Shown: piece after piece, positions 50,892-61,493 of the stretch
Position numbering within the stretch: position 1 is the first letter of the stretch
Layout of the letters: the number at the start of each line of letters is the position of its first letter
Assembly: GCF_000024985.1 (NCBI RefSeq)
Contig: NC_013523.1
Span: 186,001-250,000, forward strand
Source: Sphaerobacter thermophilus DSM 20745
GTDB taxonomy: Bacteria > Chloroflexota > Chloroflexia > Thermomicrobiales > Thermomicrobiaceae
DNA: 64,000 nucleotides
Direction of reading: 5' to 3'
Translations under genes and position numbers: made by a program
Notes under the pieces: model-generated
The model's input: the letters and a program-made list of their open reading frames with translations, nothing else
What the model was told of the DNA's origin: nothing
Database searches by the model: none

Positions 50892-52054
50892 GCGCTCAGC
50901 ACCACCTTGATGCAGCCGTCCTCCTTCTGCTGGAAGGTGCGGTAGGCCTCCGGCGCCTCCTCCAGCGACAGGCGATGGGTGACGATGAAGCTCGGGTCGA
51001 TGTCGCCGTTCGCGATGCGCTCGAGGAGGGGGCGGAGGTACGCCTGGACGTGGGTCTGGCCGGCGCGCAGGGTCAGTCCCTTGCTGAAGATCGCTCCCAT
51101 CGGGAACTTGTCGATGAACCCGCCGTAGACTCCGGGCACCGAGACGGTCCCGCCCTTCCGGCACGCTTGGATCACCTGGCGCAAGGCGGTCGGCCGGTCC
51201 GTCTCTAGGCGAACCGCCTGTTCGGCCCGGTCGAACCAGGCCGCCGGGCCGACGCCGTGCGCCTCCATGCCGACGGCGTCGATGCAGGCGTCGGGGCCGC
51301 GGCCGCCGGTCAACTCCTTTAGGGCCTCGACGACGTCGGTGTCTTCGTAGTTGAGTCTCCGTGCTCCCCCAGCTTCGGCCATGCGCAGGCGCTCCGGGAT
51401 GCGGTCGATGGCGATGACCTCGTCGGCGCCGAGCAGGTAGGCGCTGCGAATGGCGAACTGCCCGACCGGGCCACAGCCCCAGATCGCGACCACGTCGCCC
51501 GGCTTGATCTCCGCCTGTTCGGCGGCCATGTACCCGGTGGGGAAGACGTCGGACAGGAAGAGGACCTGCTCGTCGCTCAGCCCGTCCGGCACGGTAATCG
51601 GGCCGGCGTCGGCGAACGGCACGCGGACGTACTCGGCCTGCCCGCCCGCGTAGCCGCCGAAGAGGTGCGAGTAGCCGTAGTACCCGCCGCCGGAAAAGCC
51701 GTAGAGTGCCTCAGCCATCCAGGCGTTTGGGTTCGAGTTGTCGCACAGCGACCAGAGGCCGCGCTGGCAGTAGTCGCACCGGCCGCAGGAGATGGTGAAG
51801 GGGACGACCACGCGGTCGCCGGGCTTGAGGGTCTTGACCTCGCGCCCGACCTCGACCACCTCGCCCATGAACTCGTGGCCGAGGATGTCGCCGGCCTCCA
51901 TGTCCGGGATGTAGCCATCGTACAGGTGCAGGTCGGAGCCGCAGATCGCGGTGGCCGACACCCGGATGATGGCGTCCTGCGGGTTGAGGATCGCCGGGTC
52001 GGGCACCGTCTCCACGCGCACGTCGTGCGTGCCGTACCAGCAGACTGCTTTCAT
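50888..52054 (-). CDS. zinc-dependent alcohol/formaldehyde dehydrogenase-like
   Basis: A 388-residue medium-chain dehydrogenase. Catalytic zinc ligands: Cys in [13 protein letters not shown] and His/Glu in GHEFMGEV. The structural-zinc lobe has [15 protein letters not shown] with four cysteines. The cofactor motif is [15 protein letters not shown], then [10 protein letters not shown], which fits NAD. The pattern resembles glutathione-independent formaldehyde dehydrogenase-like proteins. The ATG at 52054 has GGAAAGGA upstream. Formaldehyde could come from the sarcosine-oxidase-like enzyme at 27362, but that link is inference. Confidence 0.88.
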   Translation of the reverse strand: MKAVCWYGTHDVRVETVPDPAILNPQDAIIRVSATAICGSDLHLYDGYIPDMEAGDILGHEFMGEVVEVGREVKTLKPGDRVVVPFTISCGRCDYCQRGLWSLCDNSNPNAWMAEALYGFSGGGYYGYSHLFGGYAGGQAEYVRVPFADAGPITVPDGLSDEQVLFLSDVFPTGYMAAEQAEIKPGDVVAIWGCGPVGQFAIRSAYLLGADEVIAIDRIPERLRMAEAGGARRLNYEDTDVVEALKELTGGRGPDACIDAVGMEAHGVGPAAWFDRAEQAVRLETDRPTALRQVIQACRKGGTVSVPGVYGGFIDKFPMGAIFSKGLTLRAGQTHVQAYLRPLLERIANGDIDPSFIVTHRLSLEEAPEAYRTFQQKEDGCIKVVLSA

Positions 52055-52148
52055 GGGCCGGTCCTTTCCGGAGCGCCGGCGCCGTGCCGGCTCCTGGTGT
52101 GAGGCGAGCGCGGCGGCCGGGGCGATGCCGGTGCTCCCGGGCGCGTGC

Positions 52149-52946
52149 TCAGGGCGTTGCCGTCGTCGTCTCGCCGGGTGAGCGGCGGTCACGTGCTCGT
52201 TCGACGGCTGCGGCGATGCGGCGCAGGATGCTGGCGATGCGTTCCACCTGCTGCGTGCCGCCACCGGGGCCGGTGGGCTGGCCCTCGGTGGTGGTGATAT
52301 TGCCCGTCTCGATGAGCTGCTTAGCACGGCGCAGGTCTTCCTGCACCTGCTGGGCAGGCGGAGGTCCGCTGAGGAGCCCGAACGTGCCGGCCGACAGCGT
52401 CGCCAGGGTGAGGTGGACTTCCGTGCCGTTTCCCCCTGGCGCGTCGTGGAAGCGCACGGTGCCGCGGGACCAGACGGGTGCGCCTTCGACCGACTGCCAG
52501 GCGATGACCTCGCCCGGCCGATCCTCGGTCACCTCCACGTCCCAGGCGCGCTGGCTCCCGCGTGGCCCGCGCGCGACCCAGCGGCTCGTCCGCTCCCCGG
52601 TCACCTCCACCGACTCGAGGTCGTGCATGAAGCGGGGGAGGTTGGTGAAGTCGCGCCAGAAGGCGTAGACCTCCTGCCGTGGTCGCGCGATGGTGACCGA
52701 CCGCGTGACGGTGAGCGGGGTTGGGCCACGCCCGAACCGGAGCCGGGTCACGAGCCCGCTCTGGTCGGCGACCCGGTAGGCGACGGCCGCGGCCGCCCCG
52801 GTCGCCAGGAGTCGCCGCAGCGTGCGCCGCCGCAGGATTCCGAGTGCGAGCACCCCGACGATGACCGGCGGCAGCCACGATGGGACGCCCATCTCGGACC
52901 CGGGTGTCTGGCGCCCATTGCCTGCCGGCTGTTGCTGTTCGGTCAT
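52149..52946 (-). CDS. SRPBCC-domain membrane protein
   Basis: A 265-residue protein. One or two short hydrophobic stretches (about 22-55: [18 protein letters not shown] and [15 protein letters not shown]) precede an SRPBCC/START-like domain at about 75-215: [40 protein letters not shown] and [11 protein letters not shown]. This fold binds hydrophobic ligands. The C-terminal part is Arg/Gly-rich. The ATG at 52946 has GGGAGGGAG upstream. Some related proteins are annotated as cyclase/dehydrase; the ligand is unknown. It is divergent from the LysW operon leader. Confidence 0.82.
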   Translation of the reverse strand: MTEQQQPAGNGRQTPGSEMGVPSWLPPVIVGVLALGILRRRTLRRLLATGAAAAVAYRVADQSGLVTRLRFGRGPTPLTVTRSVTIARPRQEVYAFWRDFTNLPRFMHDLESVEVTGERTSRWVARGPRGSQRAWDVEVTEDRPGEVIAWQSVEGAPVWSRGTVRFHDAPGGNGTEVHLTLATLSAGTFGLLSGPPPAQQVQEDLRRAKQLIETGNITTTEGQPTGPGGGTQQVERIASILRRIAAAVERARDRRSPGETTTATP

Positions 52947-53057
52947 GGTTCGCGCTCCCTCCCGCGGCGCTTCGCGTGCCGGCCCCGTCGGATGCCGTCG
53001 GCGGGGTGTGGGATGGGCATCAGCAGGTGACGTGCCGGGAGCGGAGCGGGCTTGCTC

Positions 53058-53086
53058 TTCCCTTTTTCCGCAAGAGGTGGTAGGAT
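53058..53086 (+). promoter_or_regulatory. candidate promoter of the lysW leader
   Basis: TTCCCT (53058-53063) and TAGGAT (53081-53086) are spaced by 17 bases. The -10 is good (four of six) and the -35 is weak. Transcription would start near 53093, about 385 nt before lysW. Confidence 0.4.
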
Positions 53087-53092
53087 GTCTCC

Positions 53093-53350
53093 CGCTGACG
53101 TCTGTTCGTGGGAGACAGGCACGGTGGAGAGCGTTTGGGCCCGACAGAAGAAAGCGATCGCGGCGGACTGCGTGGCAGTGCGCCGGTTCGGCGCTTCCGT
53201 CGTTTTTGGCCCTGCCGGCATCCCCGCCCCTAGGTGCTGCCATGCTCCCGCGTGTCTCGGCGTCGGCGGAGGGTGCCAATAAGTCAGGCACACAATCCGG
53301 TGAAGCGCCAGCGGCGGTGAGCGGCAACGGTCACCGCCGTTTTTGTTGTT
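53093..53350 (+). promoter_or_regulatory. lysW-operon leader with intrinsic terminator (candidate attenuator)
   Basis: A GTCTCCC/GGGAGAC stem (about 53087-53121) opens the leader, a GCGCCG/CGGCGC stem lies near 53180-53195, and at 53312-53339 a 9-bp stem with a 10-base loop (CGGCGGTGA...TCACCGCCG) is followed by TTTTTGTTGTT (53340-53350). No plus-strand gene precedes it, so the terminator can only act on the lysW leader RNA. No known riboswitch class was recognised and no convincing leader peptide rich in Lys or Arg was seen. Confidence 0.6.
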
Positions 53351-53478
53351 CCGAGCAGCGCGTCCGGTGCACCGGGCGCAGGCGGAGCCGGATCGGAGAG
53401 GGTGGGTGCGCTGGTGTCCCCGGCTGGCGCGCCCCACGGAGTGGACCGGGGAGAGCGTGATCGAGGGAGGATCGTCCG

Positions 53479-53640
53479 ATGGGTGAGTGCCCGGAATGCG
53501 GTGCCGGATTGGGGCTGGAGAACGTGGAGCAGGGCGAGATCGTGCAGTGCCCTGACTGCGGCGTCGAGCTGGAGGTGCTGGAGACCTCGCCGCTGACGCT
53601 GGGGCTGGCTCCGGCCGAAGAAGAAGACTGGGGAGAGTAG
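53479..53640 (+). CDS. lysW: amino-acid carrier protein LysW
   Basis: A 53-residue acidic carrier protein. The C-terminal glutamate of the EDWGE motif is linked to the amino group of aminoadipate (or glutamate), protecting it through the pathway. The N-terminal zinc finger is complete: CPECGAG and CPDCGVE (Cys-x2-Cys twice). The C-terminus is EEEDWGE, exactly as in known LysW proteins. The ATG has GGGAGGA eight bases upstream. It is the first gene of an operon with its LysX, LysK, LysY, LysZ and LysJ partners, six bases before the next gene. Confidence 0.96.
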   Translation: MGECPECGAGLGLENVEQGEIVQCPDCGVELEVLETSPLTLGLAPAEEEDWGE

Positions 53641-53646
53641 CCGGTC

Positions 53647-54471
53647 GTGGCGCGGGTTGCCCTGCTTGCCGACCGGCTACGTGTTGAGGAACGCCTGCTG
53701 ATCGAGGCGTTCGCGGCCCGGGGGCACGAGGCGGTGCTGGTGCAGCCCGCCAAGTTGGCCCTGTCTCCCGCTGCGCCGAGCGCGGGCGACTTTGTCGCGG
53801 CGCTCGACCGCGGCGAAGCCACGGCCGAACGGGCGGTGCTGGCGGCGCTGCTGGCGTCCGGCGGCACCCCGGTGGTGAACCGGGCAGCCACCGCCCGGCT
53901 CCTGGCCGACCGCATGGCGCTGCTGCGCCACCTGATCCTGGCGGACATCCCGGTGCCGGAGACTCGCGTCTGCTTCGGCGAGGAGGCGATCTTCGCCGCT
54001 ATCGCGGAGATCGGCTATCCGGTCGTTCTCAAGTCGCTGACGGTGGATCCCGGTTTCCCGGTGGCGCTGGTCGAGGACCAGGATGCGGCCGAGGCGATCG
54101 TCGAGCACCGGATCATGCTCGGCGGCGAGCGCGCGGTGCTGGTGCAGCAGTTCATCCCGGCCCGGGCCGGGCAGTCGGTCCGGCTGGTCGTCGCCGGTCG
54201 GTCGCTCGCGGGGATCGAGCAGCGGACCCACGGCGGCTGGCGGCCCGGTCGTGACGCGACGTATGAGGCGTACACCGGGGATCCGGCCCCGCTGACGGCC
54301 CTGGCCGAACGGATCATCGAGCGGCTCGGCACCGGCACCTACGCGGTGGAGGTCGTCGAGACCGGCGACGGGCCGGTGGTGGTTGGCGTGGCCAACCTGG
54401 TCGATTTCCGCTCGCTGAGCGGGCGGGGCGTCGACGTGGCAGGAATGATCGCTGATTTCGTGTTGGGATAG
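53647..54471 (+). CDS. divergent LysX-like ATP-grasp protein, probably catalytically altered
   Basis: A 274-residue paralog of LysX, the ligase that couples LysW to its amino acid. The overall fold is retained: N-terminal RVALLADRLRVEERLLIEAF, the ADRMALLRHLILADIPVPET segment, and YPVVLK with Lys129. But the phosphate-loop segment PVIGSWGRLLAKV of true LysX is replaced by SLTVDPGFPVALV, and the metal-binding EVN is VAN (248-250), followed by DFRS instead of EFKN. Only the intact copy at 55650 keeps these. It may be a regulator, scaffold or enzyme with changed function. GTG start. Confidence 0.75.
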   Translation: MARVALLADRLRVEERLLIEAFAARGHEAVLVQPAKLALSPAAPSAGDFVAALDRGEATAERAVLAALLASGGTPVVNRAATARLLADRMALLRHLILADIPVPETRVCFGEEAIFAAIAEIGYPVVLKSLTVDPGFPVALVEDQDAAEAIVEHRIMLGGERAVLVQQFIPARAGQSVRLVVAGRSLAGIEQRTHGGWRPGRDATYEAYTGDPAPLTALAERIIERLGTGTYAVEVVETGDGPVVVGVANLVDFRSLSGRGVDVAGMIADFVLG

Positions 54472-54504
54472 GCCCTCACCCCCATCCCCTCTTCTACGTG
54501 TTAG

Positions 54505-56546
<2,042 letters not shown>

Positions 56547-56552
56547 GAGTGT

Positions 56553-56647
56553 TGCGTCATGCGTCATGCGTCCCCCTCACCCCCCGGCCCCTCTCCCACC
56601 AGGGGAGAGGGGCCGGGGGGTGAGGGGGACGCATGACGCATGACGCA
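56553..56647. repeat. heptanucleotide-repeat element (D), perfect 45-bp inverted repeat
   Basis: Arms 56553-56597 and 56603-56647 are complementary at all 45 positions with a loop of 5 bases (ACCAG). Outer parts are TGCGTCA heptamers; the inner part is CCCCCTCACCCCCCGGCCCCTCTCCC (in two blocks: CCCCCTCACCCCCC and GGCCCCTCTCCC). It lies between lysX/argX and argC/lysY in the same operon. Confidence 0.88.
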
Positions 56648-56666
56648 TGACCCAGAAAGGACACCC

Positions 56667-57716
56667 ATGACTCTCTCAGTCGCCATCCTTGGTGGGTCGG
56701 GTTACGCCGGTGGGGAGCTGCTCCGGCTGCTGCTGGGGCACCCGGAGGTGGAGGTGACGCAGGTCACCTCGCGCTCCCGGGCCGGGAAGTTCGTCCACAC
56801 CGTGCACCCGAACCTGCGCAAGCGGACGCAACTGAAGTTCATCCCGCCGGAGAAGCTGGAGCGGGTCGACGTCCTCTTCTCCGCGCTGCCGCACGGGGCG
56901 ACCGCACCCCAGGTGAAGGACCTGCTGGAGCGCGGCTCGATCGTAGTTGACCTGAGCGCCGACTTCCGGTTGCGCGATCCAGCCGCCTACGAGCGCTGGT
57001 ACGGCTGGAGCCACCCGTTCCCGGAGATGATCCCTGACACGGTCTACGGCATGCCGGAGCTGCACCGGGAGGAGATCCGCACCGCCCGCTACATCGCCGG
57101 GCCGGGCTGCACCGCGACGGCGGCCATCCTGGGGCTGGCGCCGCTGTTCCGGGCCGGGGTGGTCGATCCGTCCATGCCGGTCGTGATCGAAGCCAAGACC
57201 GGGTCCTCCGGCGCGGGGGCCGAGGTGACCCTCTCCAGCCACCACCCGGAGCGCGCCGGGATCATCCGCTCCTTCAAGCCGACCGGGCACCGGCACAGCG
57301 CCGAGATCCTTCAGGAGCTGGCCGTCGACGGAGTGGCGCCGAACGTACACTTCACCGTGACCAGTGTCGAGGCGGTGCGCGGCATCCTGGCGACCTCCCA
57401 CGTCTTCCTCAAGGAGCCGCTGGCGGACAAGGATCTGTGGAAGATCTACCGGGGCATGTACGGCCAGGAGCCGTTCATCCGCCTGGTGAAGGAAGCGAGC
57501 GGCATCCACCGCTACCCGGAGCCGAAGATCCTCTCCGGCACGAACTACTGCGACATCGGCTGGGAGCTGGATGCGGACGGCAAGCGGCTGGTCGTCATGG
57601 CTGCGATCGACAACCTGATGAAGGGCGCGGCCGGGCAGGCGGTGCAGGCGATGAACATCCGCTGCGGCTTCGACGAGACGGCCGGGCTGGAGTTCCCGGG
57701 GTTGCATCCGATCTAG
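56667..57716 (+). CDS. argC: LysW-aminoadipyl/glutamyl phosphate reductase (LysY/ArgC)
   Basis: Reduces the LysW-bound acyl phosphate to the semialdehyde with NADPH. 349 residues. The N-terminal cofactor motif is AILGGSGYAGGELLRLL; the catalytic Cys is in AGPGCTATAAILG; the later catalytic His lies in SFKPTGHRHSAEI. The chain ends with the DNLMKGAAGQAVQAMNI helix typical of ArgC/LysY. The ATG at 56667 has AGAAAGGA upstream. ArgC and LysY cannot be told apart reliably from sequence alone. Confidence 0.92.
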   Translation: MTLSVAILGGSGYAGGELLRLLLGHPEVEVTQVTSRSRAGKFVHTVHPNLRKRTQLKFIPPEKLERVDVLFSALPHGATAPQVKDLLERGSIVVDLSADFRLRDPAAYERWYGWSHPFPEMIPDTVYGMPELHREEIRTARYIAGPGCTATAAILGLAPLFRAGVVDPSMPVVIEAKTGSSGAGAEVTLSSHHPERAGIIRSFKPTGHRHSAEILQELAVDGVAPNVHFTVTSVEAVRGILATSHVFLKEPLADKDLWKIYRGMYGQEPFIRLVKEASGIHRYPEPKILSGTNYCDIGWELDADGKRLVVMAAIDNLMKGAAGQAVQAMNIRCGFDETAGLEFPGLHPI

Positions 57717-57720
57717 GATG

Positions 57721-57797
57721 CGTGTCGCGTACTGCGTATTGCGTATTCGGCGCCCCTTCCCTCTCCCCTGGTGGGAGAGGGGAAGGGGTGAGGGGGA
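57721..57797. repeat. heptanucleotide-repeat element (E), shortened
   Basis: CGTGTCGCGTACTGCGTATTGCGTATT units lead into a CCCCTTCCCTCTCCC/GGGAGAGGGGAAGGGG hairpin (57753-57767 with 57773-57788, one bulge). The right-hand heptamers are missing. It lies between argC/lysY and the methyltransferase gene. Confidence 0.6.
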
Positions 57798-57806
57798 AGA
57801 CCCCAG

Positions 57807-58433
57807 ATGCGACGTTTCCTCACCATTATCGGTGCGATCGGGGCGGTGGCAGCCGCGGTGGTCTGGTGGCGGCGGCAGCGGGAGGCGCCCGCGCCATTCT
57901 CGGCACGGCTGTCGTGGGTGCTCAGCCTGCCGCAGTTTGAGCACGCGCGGGCCGATGTCATCCTCGACCGGCTTGACCTGCGACCGGGAATGCGCGTGCT
58001 CGACGCCGGTGCCGGCACGGGCCGCCTGACGATCCCGGCGGCGCGGCGGGTCGCACCCAACGGCGAGGTCGTGGCGCTCGACATCCAGCCCGAGATGCTC
58101 GCTAAGCTGGAGCAGCGGGCGGCCGCCGAGGGGGTGACCAACATCCGCACCGTGCAGGCCGCGCTGGGGGACGGCGCGCTGGAGCCGGAGAGCTTCGACC
58201 GGGCGCTCCTGGTCGCCGTGCTCGGCGAGACACCGGATCAACTCGCGGTGCTGCGCGACCTGCACGCCGCGCTGAAGCCCGGTGGCATCCTCTCGGTGAG
58301 CGAGGGCTTCCCCGATCCGCACTACCAGCGTGCCGATCACGTGCGGGCGTTGGCGGCGGTCGCCGGGTTCCGGCCCTGGCAGGAGTGGCGCACCCGGCTC
58401 GGCTACACGCTGCATCTGGTGAAGGAGGGGTGA
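57807..58433 (+). CDS. class I SAM-dependent methyltransferase with N-terminal helix
   Basis: A 208-residue Rossmann-fold methyltransferase. Residues about 1-22 are hydrophobic (FLTIIGAIGAVAAAVVWW), a likely membrane anchor. Motif I is RVLDAGAGTGRLTIPAAR, motif II is VVALDIQPEMLAKL, and later parts GDGALEPESFDRALLVAVLGE and LKPGGILSVSE are typical. The substrate is unknown. Its place between argC/lysY and lysZ is unusual and it is on the same strand, so it is probably cotranscribed. A link to the carrier-protein pathway is only inference. Confidence 0.82.
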   Translation: MRRFLTIIGAIGAVAAAVVWWRRQREAPAPFSARLSWVLSLPQFEHARADVILDRLDLRPGMRVLDAGAGTGRLTIPAARRVAPNGEVVALDIQPEMLAKLEQRAAAEGVTNIRTVQAALGDGALEPESFDRALLVAVLGETPDQLAVLRDLHAALKPGGILSVSEGFPDPHYQRADHVRALAAVAGFRPWQEWRTRLGYTLHLVKEG

Positions 58434-58540
58434 TGCGTCATACGTCATGCGTGATGCGTCCCCCTCACCCCCGGCCCTCTCCTACCAGGGAGAGGGGAGC
58501 ATGACGCATAACGCGTGACGCATGACGTACGACAACGGAG
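58434..58540. repeat. heptanucleotide-repeat element (F)
   Basis: ATGCGTC-ATACGTC-ATGCGTG-ATGCGTC units, then CCCCTCACCCCCGGCCCTCTCC, ACCAGGGAGAGGGG, then ATGACGC-ATAACGC-GTGACGC-ATGACGT. The arms are imperfect inverses with a 7-base period. It lies directly before lysZ. Confidence 0.7.
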
Positions 58541-58546
58541 GGACCG

Positions 58547-59383
58547 ATGCTGATCGTCAAGCTGGGTGGGAGCGCGGGGATCGATCCCGGGCCGACGCTC
58601 GACGACCTGGCGGAACTTTCGAAGACCGAGCGAGTCGTGTTCGTCCACGGCGCGAACGCAACGATGGACGAGTGGACACGCGCCATGGGGCGTGAGCCGC
58701 GCCTCGTCTACTCCAAGACCGGGCAGGTCAGCCGTTTCACCGATGCCGAGACGATGGACCTGATGCTGGCGGTCTATGCCGGACTGGTCAACAAGCGGTT
58801 GGTGGAGGGGTTGCAGGCGCGCGGCGTCAACGCGGTCGGCCTGAGCGCGCTCGACGGGGGCATCGCCCGCGGCCCGCGCAAGGACACCCTGCGTGCCATC
58901 GAGGACGGCAAGCCGAAAGTGCTGCGCGGAGACTACGCCGGCAGCATCACCCGGATCGACACCCGGCTGATCGACCTGCTGCTCGACAACGGCTACCTCC
59001 CGGTGCTGACGCCGCCTGCGCTGTCCGATGCCGGGGAGGCGATCAACGTCGACGGAGACAAGCTGACCCTGCGGCTGGGCCTCGCGCTCGGTGCCGACGC
59101 ACTGGTGATCCTCTCCAACACCGCCGGGCTGCTTCGCGACCTCAACGACCCGGACTCGCTGGTGCGGCAGATAGACGTGAGCGATCCGGCCAGCGTCGAG
59201 GCCGCCATGGAAGCGGCCGGGGGGCGCATGAAGAAGAAGGTGCAGGCGGGTGTGGACGCCGTTGCCGCCGGGATCGGACGGGTCATCTTCGCCGACGCGC
59301 GGGTTCCGCAGCCGGTGCGGCGCGCCCTGGCGGGCGAGGGGACCGTCGTGATGGCGAGCGCGCCGATTGGAGCCGAGGCATGA
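58547..59383 (+). CDS. lysZ: LysW-aminoadipate/glutamate kinase LysZ (ArgB-like)
   Basis: Phosphorylates the side-chain carboxyl of the LysW-bound amino acid. 278 residues of the amino-acid-kinase fold. It starts MLIVKLGGSAGIDPGPT and follows Thermus LysZ closely by memory: QVSRFTDAETMDLMLAVYAGLVNKRLVE (blocks QVSRFTDAETM and YAGLVNKRLVE), KVLRGDYAGSI, GYLPVLTPPALSDAGEAINVDGD (blocks GYLPVLTPPAL and EAINVDGD), and GRMKKKVQA near the end. The ATG has CGGAGGGA upstream. It overlaps lysJ by four bases. Confidence 0.93.
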   Translation: MLIVKLGGSAGIDPGPTLDDLAELSKTERVVFVHGANATMDEWTRAMGREPRLVYSKTGQVSRFTDAETMDLMLAVYAGLVNKRLVEGLQARGVNAVGLSALDGGIARGPRKDTLRAIEDGKPKVLRGDYAGSITRIDTRLIDLLLDNGYLPVLTPPALSDAGEAINVDGDKLTLRLGLALGADALVILSNTAGLLRDLNDPDSLVRQIDVSDPASVEAAMEAAGGRMKKKVQAGVDAVAAGIGRVIFADARVPQPVRRALAGEGTVVMASAPIGAEA

Positions 59384-60552
59384 GTCAGGCGCTGAACATC
59401 GACATCGTCCGAAAAGACAAGGACCTCCAGCCGCCGCTGTACGCGAAGCGCGACATTGCGCTGGTGCGCGGCGAGGGGGTCTACCTCTGGGATGCCGACG
59501 GCACTCGGTACCTCGATCTGGTGAGCAACTACGGCGTCAACATCCTCGGCCATGCCCACCCGAAGGTCACCGAGGCGATCCAGCGGCAGGCCGCCACACT
59601 GGTCAGTTGCCACCAGTCGTTCTCCAATGACGTGCGCTCCGCGTTCCTCCAGAAGTTGCTCAGCATCGCCCCGGCCGGGCTGACCCACGCCTTCCTCTCC
59701 AACTCCGGCACCGAGGCGATCGAGGCGGCGCTGAAGTTCGCCTATGTCGCCACCGGCCGCACCAAGGTGGTTGCCGCCAAGCGTGGTTACCACGGTCGGA
59801 CCCTCGGCGCGCTGGCGGCCACGGCCGACAAGAAGTACCGCGATCCCTTCGCCGGGGCGCTCGCCGAAGCGACTCACGTCACCTACGGCGACGCCGAGGC
59901 GCTGGCTGAGGCGGTTGACGAGACCACGGCCGCCGTGGTGCTGGAGCCGATCCAGGGTGAGGGCGGCATCCACCCGGCGCCGCCTGGTTATCTGGCCCGC
60001 GCCCGGGAGATCGCCCACGCGGCCGGCGCGCTTGTGATCTTCGACGAGATCCAGACCGGCTTCCGCACCGGCACCTGGTTCGCCTGCCAGCACGCTGGAG
60101 TGACGCCCGACCTGATGGCCCTCTCCAAGGGGCTCGCCAACGGCGTGCCGATCGGGGCCACGCTGATGACGGCTGAGGTTGCCGGGGCGCTGGAAGGCGG
60201 GGTGCACGGCACCACCTTCGGCGGTAACCCGCTGGCCGCCGCCGCGGGGCTGGCGACGCTCGAGGCGCTGGAGTCCGAGGGCTGGCTGGCGCACAGCGCC
60301 GAGGTCGGGGCCTACTTCATCGAGCAACTCCGGGCCCTGGCGCACCCCAAGGTCCGCGAGGTGCGCGGCCAGGGGTTGATGATCGGCGTGGAGCTGAAGG
60401 GCCGGGCGACGCCGGTCGTGCGCGCCATGCAGGAGCGCGGCGTGCTGGCCCTCATGGCCGGGAGCCTCACCGTTCGCTTCCTCCCGCCGCTGCTCCTGAC
60501 CCGCGAGCAGGTGGACACGGCGGTAGCGGTGTTCGCCGAGGCGCTGGGGTAG
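59380..60552 (+). CDS. lysJ: LysW-aminoadipate semialdehyde/glutamate semialdehyde transaminase LysJ (ArgD-like)
   Basis: A PLP-dependent class-III transaminase that turns the LysW-bound semialdehyde into the amino form. 390 residues. The PLP-binding Lys is in [31 protein letters not shown] carries the Asp that binds the PLP nitrogen, [15 protein letters not shown] and [13 protein letters not shown] bind the phosphate, and [11 protein letters not shown] is the usual strand. It follows lysZ with a 4-base overlap (ATGA) and is the last gene of the operon, before an intrinsic terminator. Confidence 0.93.
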   Translation: MSQALNIDIVRKDKDLQPPLYAKRDIALVRGEGVYLWDADGTRYLDLVSNYGVNILGHAHPKVTEAIQRQAATLVSCHQSFSNDVRSAFLQKLLSIAPAGLTHAFLSNSGTEAIEAALKFAYVATGRTKVVAAKRGYHGRTLGALAATADKKYRDPFAGALAEATHVTYGDAEALAEAVDETTAAVVLEPIQGEGGIHPAPPGYLARAREIAHAAGALVIFDEIQTGFRTGTWFACQHAGVTPDLMALSKGLANGVPIGATLMTAEVAGALEGGVHGTTFGGNPLAAAAGLATLEALESEGWLAHSAEVGAYFIEQLRALAHPKVREVRGQGLMIGVELKGRATPVVRAMQERGVLALMAGSLTVRFLPPLLLTREQVDTAVAVFAEALG

Positions 60553-60574
60553 ATTCCCTCGACACGAAACCGCG

Positions 60575-60609
60575 CACCCGCTCTCATTGCGAGAGCGGGT
60601 GTTTGCTTT
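60575..60609 (+). terminator. intrinsic terminator of the LysW operon
   Basis: Arms 60575-60585 and 60591-60601 form a perfect 11-bp GC-rich stem with a 5-base loop, followed by TTTGCTTT. It marks the operon end. Confidence 0.85.
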
Positions 60610-60855
60610 GGCTCGTCTCACCGCGTGGTCAGCCCAGGGAGACATCGATGACCCTTGATCATCGGTCATCAGAGTGAGTACATCTCCCGAATGTTCCTGG
60701 CCGAAAGAGCGCAATCATGGCGCGAAAAATGCGGAAAAGCGCCGAAATCGTATCCCCAAGTCCCGATCACGGCTCGCGCCAGGCATTCGCCGGGACGCGA
60801 TGTCGTCGACCAGTGAGGACCGCGGCAAACTGTCGTGTCAACGGGAGGGCGAGCC

Positions 60856-61461
60856 ATGGCGTACGAGCTTGAAGGCCGGCTGCTCGAAGTCTGTGACTGC
60901 AACGTCCTCTGCCCATGCTGGATCGGCGAGGACCCGGACAACGGGACCTGCGACTCGATGCAGGCCTACCACATCGACCGGGGCACGATCGAGGGCGTGG
61001 ACGTCTCGGGGCTGACGGTGGCCGAGATTGATCACATCCCCGGTAACATCCTGGAGGGCAACATCCACGGCGTGTTCTTCATCGACGACGCCGCTACGCC
61101 GGAGCAGGCAGAGGTGCTCATGCGGGCGTGGTCGGGCGAGCTTGGCGGGCCGCTGGCGGATGTGGCCGGGCTCTATGGCGAGATCCTGTGGCAGCGGGCG
61201 CCGATCACCTTCACGGTGGAGGGCGGGAAAGGCACGCTGACCATCGGCTCGATGGCCGAAGCGACGATGGAGCCGTACCGCGGCCCCACCGGCGAGGTGA
61301 CGACTCTGAACGAGAGCATCTTCTCCACGATCCCCGGTTCCCCCGCGTTCGTCGCCAAGGCCGAGCACTACCGACGCGAGTCGTCGCGCGATTACGGCCT
61401 GCCGGACGTGAATCTGCGGGGGCACAACGCCATCCAGGGCTACTTCCACTTCAAAGCGTAA
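60856..61461 (+). CDS. DUF1326 family protein
   Basis: A 201-residue soluble protein. The start MAYELEGRLLEVCDCNVLCPCW carries a three-Cys motif (CDCNVLCPC) close to the N-terminus, the hallmark of DUF1326; the later GYFHFKA ending is also typical. The cysteines could bind a metal, but function is unknown. The ATG at 60856 has CGGGAGGG upstream. It stands alone between the LysW operon terminator and a downstream palindrome. The 245 bases before it hold a GATGACC/GGTCATC hairpin (near 60650) but no gene. Confidence 0.82.
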   Translation: MAYELEGRLLEVCDCNVLCPCWIGEDPDNGTCDSMQAYHIDRGTIEGVDVSGLTVAEIDHIPGNILEGNIHGVFFIDDAATPEQAEVLMRAWSGELGGPLADVAGLYGEILWQRAPITFTVEGGKGTLTIGSMAEATMEPYRGPTGEVTTLNESIFSTIPGSPAFVAKAEHYRRESSRDYGLPDVNLRGHNAIQGYFHFKA

Positions 61462-61465
61462 CCGC

Positions 61466-61493
61466 GCTGCCCGGGTTCCCGAACCCGGGCAGC
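61466..61493. terminator. palindromic terminator after DUF1326 gene
   Basis: Arms 61466-61478 and 61481-61493 form a 13-bp perfect stem with a 2-base centre, starting 4 bases after the stop. No T-run follows. The rest of the gap to 61773 shows no gene. Confidence 0.5.

Noticed and set aside
53093-53350. Known structural RNA (RNase P RNA, tmRNA, SRP RNA, 6S RNA) upstream of lysW
   Set aside because: None of the conserved core sequences of these RNAs could be found; position and terminator fit a leader better.
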